Origin: Aradus depressus
Lineage: Eukaryota; Arthropoda; Insecta; Hemiptera; Aradidae
DNA length: 64,000 nt
Direction of reading: 5' to 3'
NCBI GenBank assembly: GCA_963662175.1
Contig: OY759225.1
Location: 15,741,601 to 15,805,600 of the forward strand
Both the position numbers and the translations under genes were made by a program. The notes under the pieces are model-generated. The model ran no database searches, was not told where the DNA came from, and worked only from the letters and a program-made list of their open reading frames with translations. Positions 54,851 through 64,000 of the stretch are shown here, in pieces. Position 1 is the stretch's first letter, and each line of letters starts with the position of its first letter.

Positions 54851-54961
54851 TAATACAATTTTGACCCGTCAATACTTTTATTGAATTGTTTTTGTGTTAA
54901 TTTTCCCCCATTTCTACCTCTTCGCTTTGGCCGATTTGGCTGATAATCAATAGGCGTCATC

Positions 54962-55456
54962 TGTCCCACTCTATAGATCAATGACCGAAGAATAGCTGAT
55001 AACGCAGATCCCTTACGTCTGGGATCCCTCTGGGGACGGGGGAGTGGCGGGGGCGGGGCCTTGGGTGGGGCCCCTGGGGTGTCTCAGTGTGCGGACGGTG
55101 GCTGGGCTGAGGGGCTTGGTCGGCTCCACTGGGATCTCTGGACTGATATAGTCCCGGGCTTGGAGGGTGTGGTCGGTGCCACATACAAGCACACCCTCTC
55201 CAACAGGCCTAGCTACACCGGGGCCTAAGCCCAAAGCCTAAAGAGGGACGCCCAGTTGTGCCGTTGCTTGTCCCCTGGCCTGGTTGGGACGCTCACTGGG
55301 TGCCCCGGGGTCCTGTGCGGGGTCCCCCCCTCCGTTCGCCCCCCGGTTTCTCTGCGGGATCTCGTACTTATTTGAACAGTCAGGCATCAATGACCCTCGT
55401 GGTTGAAATGCCATAAAAAAAAAAAAAATAAAAAAATAAAAAAAAATAAAATAAAA
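54962..55456 (+). mobile_element. GC-rich retroinsertion with A-rich tail
   Basis: Exact 13-bp duplication AATAGGCGTCATC at 54949-54961 and 55457-55469. The insert is about 60% GC in an AT-rich window and ends in CCATAAAAAAAAAAAAAATA and further A-rich sequence, so it was retroposed. Possibly a 5'-truncated LINE 3' end or a SINE; no family named. Confidence 0.85.
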
Positions 55457-55802
55457 AATAGGCGTCATCCTTATGGAGTTCTGGATATACATACAAAATA
55501 ACGCCTTCCGTGGTATTACTATTCAGAACTATACCAGATTACTTCATCAAAGGACGTTTTTGTAATATTATATTTTAACTATTAATTGTATAATAGATAA
55601 GGTATTACGTTATCGATATACGATAGATTAAATTAATATGAAGACTTGTGAACGATAATCTCACAATATAAACACTAAACAACACTGTTTTGGAGAACAA
55701 TAGCTATCAAAGATTTTTTTCTAGATATCAATAGAAAATGTCCCTTGACACCATATATTTTTGTCTCGAGGCTTTCTATTAATTTTCAGCCAAATTGTCC
55801 AA

Positions 55803-55996
55803 ATACCCGGGCTTTAACTTCGAGGTCATATCACTTACTACCTCTGGAGGATATGAGCCCGATCCTACTATGAAAATCCTAAATTTTGCCTACCTTAAAT
55901 TTTTATACACCTAGCATAGGGATCTTTAAGAGTATCTGACATCGTACAGGCTCGGGACCATCGCTTAACATCCGAAGGACGACATGCTCAAGGTTT
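55803..55996 (-). repeat. SINE-A fragment
   Basis: ATACCCGGGCTTTAACTTCG to CATCCGAAGGACGACATGCT. Confidence 0.82.
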
Positions 55997-56228
55997 CAAC
56001 TGTTGTCCAACTGTTTTGGAGCACAATAGCTATCAAAGATTTTTTTTTTTTTTTTCTGATTTATATGAATATTCAGCCAAATCGGTCAAAGGGTGTAGAG
56101 TGAGAGCGGAAACTTTCAGTTTAAAAACAAAAAATTTCCAAGTTAGGTAATAGGTATACATACCGGTAGTAATTATTACTTCACCAGCTATACGAAGTAA
56201 GGGTAACTGACCCATGGTTTTAAACGTT

Positions 56229-56570
56229 GCCGGTAGCTCAGTGGTATGCATGCTTGCCTTCTGAGCTCAAGAACGTGGGTTCGAAACCCGACCGTGGCCC
56301 TTAGTTTATTTTATCTGGGAGGTAAAATAAACTTAAGCACGTCGGATGGGACGTTAAGCGATGGTCCCGAGCCTGTACGATGTCAGGTACTCGTTAAAGA
56401 CGCCTGCCCTAGATGAATAACAATTTAGGGTAGGCAAAATTTAGGACTCCCATAGTAGAGTCGGGCTCATGTCCACCAGAGTGACGAAAGAGCGCTCTGG
56501 TAGTAGGCGATATGACCTCGTAGTTAAAGCCTGGGCATGAGTCATAAAACCTAACCTAACCTAAAAGCCT
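56229..56570 (+). repeat. SINE-A copy, near full length
   Basis: TTGCCGGTAGCTCAGTGGTA, box B GGGTTCGAAACCC, ending CATAAAACCTAACCTAACCT. Confidence 0.95.
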
Positions 56571-56914
56571 ACATGTCCTCGTTATAATAATTTTTGGATT
56601 TTCGCAAATGAGTTTAGATACTCGTATCAGCACTTTTGAAGGCAGAAGAATAATTGTAAATATGAAATTTTATTTGATTTTGACCATAACAGAACTTATA
56701 CCAACCACGTTTTTACAGAGCACTCTCCCTTCCTATCCTCCCCCTCAAACTCGTCAGGCATAACAGGGTATAAGAAAGTCATTCTCAGAATTATTCTGTA
56801 CAATGAAACAAAGAAAAACGCTGACGACATTCATCTACCTAGTGATGTCAGTGTGAAATTAATTTGAGAGGAGGGAGAGTGATCTGTAAAAATGTGGTTG
56901 GTATAAGAAAGACC

Positions 56915-57640
56915 ATTGGCGGGGGCGTTCCAAGAATGTGACGAGGAGTCCAGGAAGCTTGGTCTTCTTGTCAACGAGGGCAAAACCAAGTACATGAGAA
57001 CCACGAGGAAGTAAGTAAGAGGCAGGGAACTCGTACTTAGAGGTTGCAGGTTTGACCGGGTGGGTAGCTTCAAGTACCTGGGGGCCATTATCACGGAAAG
57101 GAATGATGTTAAAGAAGAAATCAAAGTGAGGATAATGGCCGGGAATAGATGCTACCGGTCACTGCAGAAGGTGCTCGGATCGAGGACTGTGACCCGAGAC
57201 ATCAAAATAGCAATTTATAAAACAGTCCTGAGACCGGTCGTTACATATGCGAGTGAAACCTGGGTCCTGACTAGGAGGGACGAAGTCTTACTCAATACGT
57301 GGGAGAGGAAGGTATTGAGAAAGATATACGGCCCTACACCAGAGGGGGATAGATGGAGGATACGGCCAATAGGGAGTTGAGGGACCAGTACAAGAGCCCT
57401 GGGCAGTGGCTGGGGCATTTACAGAGGATGAAGCCAGACAGATTGCCGAGGAGGATACTGGAGGGACACCCGGAAGGACAAAGAAGAAGAGATAGACCCC
57501 GCTTACGTTGGCTGGAGGACGTGGAGGACGACCTCACAACGATGAGTTGGGAGGCCGAGGATAGAGTAGAATGGCGGAAGATTGTTGCGGAGGCCCAGGT
57601 TCTACAAGGACCGTAGAGCCAGAGAAAGTAAAGTAAGTAA
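56915..57640 (+). pseudogene. RTE-like LINE, 3' 726 bp with target-site duplication
   Basis: Flanked by GTATAAGAAAGACC (56901-56914) and GTATAAGAAAGTCC (57641-57654). It encodes the end of a reverse transcriptase and beyond: GLLVNEGKTKYMRTTRK, FKYLGAIITERNDVKEEI, IYKTVLRPVVTYASETWVLT, then after a frameshift LGHLQRMKPDRLPRRILEG, RPRLRWLEDVEDDL and [15 protein letters not shown]. The (TAAG)-rich 3' end is typical of RTE-type LINEs. One stop and one frameshift. Confidence 0.88.
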
Positions 57641-57946
57641 GTATAAGAAAGTCCTTAATTGTTGATTATAGAAATAATTTGTATTGAAGTTAGTCTTAAG
57701 TTGAAGTTGATCTTGGAGAAGGGTGATTAAAAAGTATCAATTACTCAGATTTTTTTTTTTTTGTTTGGAGAATAAAAAATTATTGTTTATCCAGATACGG
57801 AAAATATATAAAATGACGCCTAGCTCCTGGTTGAGTAGTTTACAAGACGTGATTATTTTCTTCATATAATCAGGCCTAATAAGATAGTGATGCCTTCAGG
57901 AGTTGGTGGGGTATATCATTATAACCTTTAAGACCGTTATATAACC

Positions 57947-58125
57947 TTTAACTACCAGAGCGCTCTTTCGTCCCTCTGAGGGACATGAGCCCGACTCTTC
58001 TCTGGTAGTCCTAAATATTGCCTACCTAGGTTTATTCACCTAGGATAGGGGTCTTTAAGGAGTACCTGACATCACACAGACTCGGAGCCATCGCTTAATA
58101 TCCCATCAGTTTTTTCAGATCCCAG
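57947..58125 (-). repeat. SINE-A fragment
   Basis: TAACTACCAGAGCGCTCTTT to CATCGCTTAATATCCCATC; followed by another copy. Confidence 0.82.
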
Positions 58126-58135
58126 ATAAAAACCT

Positions 58136-58466
58136 GTTAGATATTATGACTCATGACCGGGCTTTATTTACAAGGTCATATCGCATAATAACAGAGCGTT
58201 CTTTCGTCACTCTGGTGGACAGAAGCCCGACTCTACTATGGGAGTCATAAATTTTGCCACCCTAAATTTTTATTCACCTTGAGTAGGAGTCTTTAACGAG
58301 TACCTGACATCGTACAAGCTCGGGACCATGACAATGTCACAACCGAAGGACGGCGTGCTTAAATTTTACCTCTCAGATAAAATAAAATAAGAACCTCGGT
58401 CGGGTTTTAAACCAGCAATATTGAGCTCAGAAAGAAAGCACACATACCACTGAACTACCGGCGCCC
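58136..58466 (-). repeat. SINE-A copy, cut at its head by a CACAGTG element
   Basis: GTTAGATATTATGACTCATG to CACTGAACTACCGGCGCCC, then the element begins at 58467. Confidence 0.92.
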
Positions 58467-58971
58467 CACAGTGTAAAATTTATGAGTTTTGATTTTCAAA
58501 ATTCGAGCCCCTGCTCAATTTTTGATCAATTTGGATGAAATTAGGTACAAAATATTTGTGAAAGCTGGCTTTTTATCAGATAACTGCGGCTTTCACAATC
58601 AAGGTATTATATGCCAGTGGCAAAAATAGCCAATATATTGAATATGGACCATTTTAGGCCAAAATTACAATAATAGGACCAGTTTTGGCTAAAATAAATA
58701 TTGAATTCGTAATCAGCGACCCAAAAAACATTAATTTAAGTTGTCCGTTAACAAAAACTTGGACAAAAAAAATTACATTTTTAAAAAAAATGTTTGCAGG
58801 GTTTTGGCAGCTGTCAATTGGCATATATGTAATACCTTGCTTGTGAAACCTGCTGTTACCTGATAAAAAGCCAGCTTTCACAAATATTTTTCACCTAGTT
58901 TCATCCAAATTGATCAAAAATTGAGCGGGGGACGAATTTTGAAAATCAAAACTCATAAATTTCCCACTGTA
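58467..58971 (+). mobile_element. CACAGTG-ended MITE, 505 bp, long inverted repeats
   Basis: Both arms of about 150 bases match: left CACAGTGTAAAATTTATGAG, right inverse TACAGTGGGAAATTTATGAG, each continuing through AAAGCTGGCTTTTTATCAG. Flanking 5-mers are CGCCC (58462-58466) and CGCTC (58972-58976). Probably non-autonomous Transib-type. Confidence 0.82.
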
Positions 58972-59022
58972 CGCTCTCTGTGCAATACTTATGTACAACG
59001 TTTTGCGAATTTTGGGGAAAAG

Positions 59023-59026
<4 letters not shown>

Positions 59027-59098
<72 letters not shown>
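59027..59098. repeat. (TA)n microsatellite
   Basis: About 35 TA dinucleotides; the YIYIYI frame over it is an artefact. Confidence 0.95.
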
Positions 59099-59099
<1 letters not shown>

Positions 59100-59101
<2 letters not shown>

Positions 59102-59888
59102 CTATATTCTTTGATTTCATCCCTTAGATAACTCAGTGAAGTGTGTACTATTATTATATATTTAAACTTTAAAAATATTATTTTTCTCATAATTTATCTT
59201 GTTATGAAATCATACTAAAGGCAACAGGATATGACGTGATAAAATAAAAAACACGTTTGGCACATAATACATAACTAAAGAAATATATATATATATCGAA
59301 CGAAATTCACCATAGCGAAGCTTCACAATGTGAAGGACAAGAGACAATTGGATATTGTTACACTAGATTTTTAAAAAGATTATTCTAGCGGAATTATATA
59401 ATTTATTTTATAATTAAAAATCTGATTCAGAATATTTTTTTTAATTGTGAGTTCCACGGAAGTTAGTTGTTTGACAATTCTGTAATTATTTATTCTTTCC
59501 TAGATTTGTAAATAATTCTGATGCCGAACGGCCTTCGTAAGACCTTTAAAACGATGTTCTATTTAAATGTTCAATTAAAAACTCGAAACCCTTATTAGCA
59601 ACGCCTCTCTCCCCCGTCCCCAATCAGTGTGTCGGAAAACATATAATTTCAATGAAAACTCAACATATGATTTACAATTACATAACTTCCCCTATACTTT
59701 TTATAACTGGGGAAGTATAACATAGCGTGCATTTGGAAAAAATAATGATGAATTTAAAATTCGAGTGAAATTTGTTGGTGTTTTTCAATATACTGATTCC
59801 AAAAATGAAAGAATAAAAAATATATCGGTTTGTGTTTGTCAACATGATAACTCCCGATAGATTATATTAAACGAAATTTTATATCTAA
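59100..59888. other. Intergenic, no gene seen
   Basis: AT-rich. A scrap of family D end (ACTTCCCCTATACTTTTTAT) near 59690 is the only recognised piece. Confidence 0.45.
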
Positions 59889-60430
59889 GGTCACAGGGAA
59901 TAAATTGGTAAGTCTAAATTCGTAACTTTTCAGGGCAGCACTTTTTTACTTTTGCATTAATTGTGTAAATCCAGTTTTTGGAATAAATAAATTATGTTTG
60001 CATCACTATTAATGCAATACCTTCTAAATCTATAGGAGTGAATGAAAATGAATATTGTTAATCCTTTCTTGGATTTTCCCTACTAATCATTCATCATTCA
60101 CATTTCCAATTATTGACCATACTTGTTGAAATACTCGTAAATGATGCCTCTCTAAAGTTGATTTAACCGAAAACGCCCTCTTCACTTGGAATAGTCTGCC
60201 GTAGTGAATAAATGGTTAAAAGTTATCTCGTGAATGATTCCTCAAAGAAGTTGATTTAACCGAGAACATACACAATTTTACAAGATACCAAGAAACCCTC
60301 ATCTTTATAATTCCGAAAGTATTAGAGTCCTGAGCTCCCAACTTCTTCACAGTGCGCAGATGGCTTGGGAGATCATCACAGTACACTTAACTCATTTTGG
60401 TCATTTTACGACTTAAAAACTTGTGTGACC
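59889..60430 (-). mobile_element. MITE family F, full inverted copy
   Basis: Inverse of 9258-9850: GGTCACAGGGAATAAATTGG at the left and ACTTGTGTGACC at the right, with the interior collinear (ATCTCGTGAATGATTCCTCA). Confidence 0.8.
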
Positions 60431-60469
60431 ATAGATTTATGTAAGCATAAGCCCATGTATAGATTTGTA

Positions 60470-60840
60470 GACAAATCAGTCAAAGAGGAGAGAGGGATTA
60501 ATTAACTCAAAAATTCCAGTAACTGCCGATGTAGGTATCGATATGAAATTTTATATTTAAAGTTAAAACCCAATGTGGACATAACCTGTCAAATTTCAGC
60601 GATATCGGCTGAAAATAAACGAGGGGGTTTCCGGGGAGGGGGCTCAATTCAAATATCCTAATAACTGCTGATGAAATAAATTTATCGGCGCAAAATTTAG
60701 TACGAGGATTTAAGAGCAGTTAAGTCAAATGTCGAATATTAGCGCAAACGGTCGATTAGTATTGGAGGGGAAGAGAAAAGTTAATTGATTAATTCGTTCT
60801 GGGGAAATAGGTAATGATTGTGATTCAACGACTTTTTAAA
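60470..60840 (-). repeat. Family D repeat, reverse copy
   Basis: Two monomer blocks (AGTAACTGCCGATGTAGG and AATAACTGCTGATGAAAT) and TTCGTTCTGGGGAAATAGG. Confidence 0.7.
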
Positions 60841-62110
60841 TGGAAAAATCAGAAACGTAACATTAGAACGAACTTAAAAAATCATAAAACTGAGATTCTT
60901 GCAAAAATAATTTAACTACAGAATAATTTTACGATGATTATGATTTATTACAGGAAAAGTTAAGCATGACACCGTTTAGCAGTTTGAACAAATGAGTTAT
61001 TTGTTATTCGGCCACGTTAACCTAATTAAGATCTTAAGAAATTAGCATGACAAATAGCAGTACATTTAGTGTACAATACATTTCAAGGATAAACTTTCAC
61101 TATGCAAAACCTTCGAAGGACGGGGTGCTCAAGTTTTTTTTTTTAACTTCCTAAATCAACAACTTAAATAACCCAACATTAGGTTTTTATTTAAAAGGTG
61201 AAAATACCATGAGCACGCCGTCCTTCGGATGAAACGTTAAGACCAGAATGACGAAAGAGCGCTCTGCTAGTAGGCGATATGACCACGTAGTTAAAGCCCA
61301 GGCATGAGTCATTATAACTACAACCCCATATATTTTAATTTCAATAAATAGAAAACATTTTGAATAATAAAAAATATAATGCACGAATTTACTAGCAAAT
61401 TCATTGTTTAAATATTCAGATCGGCCTTGAATTTCAAGAAAATATGAATTTTAAACTTACCACAGCAATAATTTACCACATTTGCTTGAAGAAATGATTC
61501 TAAGCTAGTCTTATGTGAAATTTTGATTTATAAGTAACATATTTTGTGAAAATTGCGCGTATTAAAAAAATTTAAATTTATGATTACTTTACTCGGATTT
61601 TTTTACGTCAAAAAATATAATTTCAGGATGCCAGAAAATTTTCTGAATATTCAGAATTTTAAATATTTAAATCCAAAAGTAGTTTTGAGTTTAGTTGACA
61701 AAGAAAATGATTAGCATTTAATTAAGAACAACATTTTGGGTTTAATTTTCTTAACCCATATTATCATGAATAAAAAATTAATTTAAACAAAAATACATTT
61801 CCTGTACAAAACATGTCAGGAAAAAACATTCATTATACAAACTGTAATTTCCATGGCTTCTATCTCCCTTATGTCTGATATTCATAGATGCATTAATTTT
61901 CGTATTATTATTATTTATTTATTTATCAGTGTGATGTAAAAAAAAATTGCACACATTAAAATTATTAATATATTAAAGAATCAATTATTGTTATTTGTGT
62001 GGGAACAACTGTTGGGAGGAGAAGTGAACAATTAGTTAGTGAGTGGATGTCCAAGGGTGGACTGATTGCGTTTTGTTTTGGAACGAAGTGTGAACAACAA
62101 TGAATGGAGT
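60841..62110. other. Intergenic, with a SINE-A fragment at 61197-61321
   Basis: Only the SINE-A tail (GAGCACGCCGTCCTTCGGAT to GAGTCATTATAACTA) is recognised. The rest is AT-rich with no ORF of note. Confidence 0.5.
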
Positions 62111-62765
62111 ACAAAAGACGACGATCAGCTGTTTAAATAGTCAAAACAGTCTAAGTTGTGTTGTAGAAGTGGACAGTCTAGAGAGAGAAGTGTTTTTAGG
62201 GTTAAGATGTAGTGAACAAGCCTGAGAGAGAGAATATCTAGAGGAGATGTAGGAGTGAAAATAACAGTGAAGTAGATGCGCAAAGGTACTTTTATTTATT
62301 TATATCTTTATATGCCCAAAATAACATTGAATTAAAGAATAGCCACAATATTTAAAAAGAAAAGAGACTAAAATAGATGTAGAAATTGGTTTATAAGATT
62401 TTTATTGTAAGTAATTTGATCTTTTATTTGATATTAATATTTTAATTTTATTTATAATGTAGGTTTAGGTAAATAAACCCAATATTTATTCTCTTATTCT
62501 ATGCTATTCATTTCTCAGTGAACCCAGTAAGATAATTTATACCTTTGGATTGGATTGAACATTTTTGCAAATTAAAAAAAAACAAAAACAAGATGGCTGG
62601 CTCTTAAGTAAATTTAGAAAAAATCCAATTGGAATAATTATTAGTTGAAATTTTTTAAATACGTGCACTTTCTTTAAACTTTCGATATTTTTTAAACTAC
62701 TGTAGAAATCAAAATTTAGTAGAAGACCAGAGATAATTTCTACAGGAAATGTGCTAATTGTATTT
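62110..62765 (-). repeat. Family E repeat, copy 5
   Basis: GACGATCAGCTGTTTAAATA to TTTCTACAGGAAATGTGC, inverse of the 1-600 and 18090 copies. Confidence 0.75.
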
Positions 62766-63129
62766 ATTATTAATTTTTACTTCATTTTAATTAACTTTTC
62801 TTTTTTAAATATCACAATCACACTTTTTTGTATCATAAGTAACAAAAGGAGTATGCTCAAATTTTGGTTTGTATACATTTCTGAAGGGGCATCCATAGAA
62901 TCTAGGATAATAATAGATCTTTAAATTTGCATAAGACAAACAAATTCTTAGTTTGTTATTTGTTTTGTTTGTTAAGAACTATCTGATGTCACAAAAGAAC
63001 ACTTCACCTCTTCTATGTTCCTTATTATTTGTGCCTCAATAGAAGAAATTCTCAGCCCATTGATTTGGTTGCAGCCATGAGGAATCATCTAGTCTGTCTG
63101 GATATAAATGCAATATTAAACCCTAAATA

Positions 63130-63335
63130 TGGAGCCATGGTGGCCGTGCGGGCTAGAGCGTAGGGCTTTGGTCGCATGGTCTCATCATGGTTTGCGGGTT
63201 CGAATCCCGTCCGGGAGTGAGTTTTATTTCGTAGATGGAACTCCCTTCCGGGGCCATGGATGTTGTAAATATGAATAGATAACACAGTGACATGGCTAAT
63301 ATGCATCGATTATGAGGCCAAAGAATAAATAAATA
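63130..63335 (+). repeat. SINE-B copy 2
   Basis: GGAGCCATGGTGGCCGTGCG, box B GGGTTCGAATCCCGTCCGGG, CATGGCTAATATGCATCG, ending AATAAATAAATATA. Confidence 0.85.
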
Positions 63336-63338
63336 TAA

Positions 63339-63667
63339 TTGCCTCAACCGATTGGTCATTAGGGTCTCAAGAAAACTATCTTTCAATAAAATGCCATATC
63401 GAAAAACTCCGACTGCTCGCTCAAATTCGTCTCTACAATAGCAAGAGAAATTTTAGGATATTACTTGGAGGATTTAGATATAAGTTTTGTCATGAAAGTG
63501 CCTGCAGGATCTGTACCTTAGACGAAAAGGACGACCTCATACACGACAATACAATCGTTGCGGTAAAGAGCTCACAACTTTTCAATCATAAAATCTCACA
63601 TAATCTCGGGACATTATCTCCAAAATTGGCAAAACATATTCAGGCGACCTTGAAAAGTGAAAATTAG
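63339..63667 (+). pseudogene. LINE-like C-terminal ORF fragment
   Basis: An open stretch of about 109 codons without ATG, containing HIEKLRLLAQIRLYNSKRNF, RILLGGF and ESACRICTLDEKDDLIHD. The C..C......H block resembles the C-terminal zinc knuckle of LINE ORF2. Clade unknown. Confidence 0.45.
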
Positions 63668-63756
63668 TTGAAACCTCGATCTCGGATTTTCGCACGATTA
63701 CAGAGTAAAATAAATAAATAAACTACTCAAAAATTAACAGTTTAAAAGGAGAAGAC

Positions 63757-63818
63757 TCCTTGTCTACTGAGCACAAGATCACGAGTTCGAAACCGGACCG
63801 TGGGTCTTAGCCACGCCG
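63757..63818 (+). repeat. SINE-A head fragment, target of a CACAGTG element
   Basis: TGTCTACTGAGCACAAGATC and GAGTTCGAAACCGGACCG, then TTAGCCACGCCG; the stretch between GGTCTTAG and CACGCCG is deleted. Confidence 0.75.
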
Positions 63819-64000
63819 CACAGTGTAAAATTTATGAGTTTTGATTTTCAAAATTCGAGCCCCCGCTCAATTTTTGATTAATTTGGATTTGTGAAAGCTG
63901 GCTTTTTATCAGATAACTGCGGGTTTCACAATCAAGGTATTATATGCCAGTGACAAAAATAGCCAATATATTGAATTTGGACGACTTTTGACCAAAATGA
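63819..64000 (+). mobile_element. CACAGTG-ended MITE, second copy, cut by window end
   Basis: CACAGTGTAAAATTTATGAG and the following 180 bases are collinear with 58467-58650, with one short deletion. It is preceded by CGCCG. Confidence 0.85.

Noticed and set aside
55013..55492. Pro/Gly-rich minus ORFs and a CpG-island-like promoter
   Set aside because: The GC-rich block has a perfect target duplication and an A-rich tail, so it is a retroinsertion.

Overview
The window reads as insect (or at least arthropod) nuclear DNA. It is AT-rich, its one large gene is split by GT-AG introns, and it is packed with SINEs, LINE fragments and Tc1/mariner, pogo, Harbinger and Transib-type DNA transposons. 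The commonest SINE ends in CCTAA repeats, the sequence of the usual insect telomere repeat. A hemipteran is possible, but nothing here decides the species.

Two host genes are supported. The minus strand from about 27.8 kb down to 2.39 kb carries a complete P5B-type P-ATPase (ATP13A2/ATP13A3 family). I could assemble it exon by exon from splice sites and reading phase: 16 coding exons, 1175 residues, with TGES, PPALP, DKTGTLT, KGSPE, TGDN and GDGAND motifs in the right order. Its introns are filled with repeats. On the plus strand at 52.2 kb lies a 115-residue acylphosphatase reading frame. Nothing from 28 to 52 kb or from 53 to 64 kb looks like a host gene.

The rest is a nested transposon landscape. 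A tRNA-headed SINE of about 340 bp (SINE-A) is present in at least 35 full or partial copies. Four copies have target-site duplications that fix both ends. A second tRNA-headed SINE has two copies. Fragments of at least three LINE types are present: Jockey-like, an RNase H-bearing type and an RTE-like type. DNA transposons include a broken 2.2-kb Tc1-like element with an IR/DR end structure, an irritans-type mariner fragment, two pogo/Tigger-type MITEs, and an internally deleted Harbinger element carrying a MADF protein and a transposase N-terminus in convergent orientation. Several unnamed families also occur, some built from a shared monomer of about 145 bp.

The most interesting observation is a family of elements ending in CACAGTG, identical to the V(D)J recombination-signal heptamer. 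One is 1418 bp and encodes a C-terminal fragment resembling Transib transposase, the relative of RAG1. One is a 505-bp palindromic MITE, and one runs off the window end. All three sit inside SINE-A copies at CGCCG-like 5-bp sites, two of them with visible 5-bp duplications.
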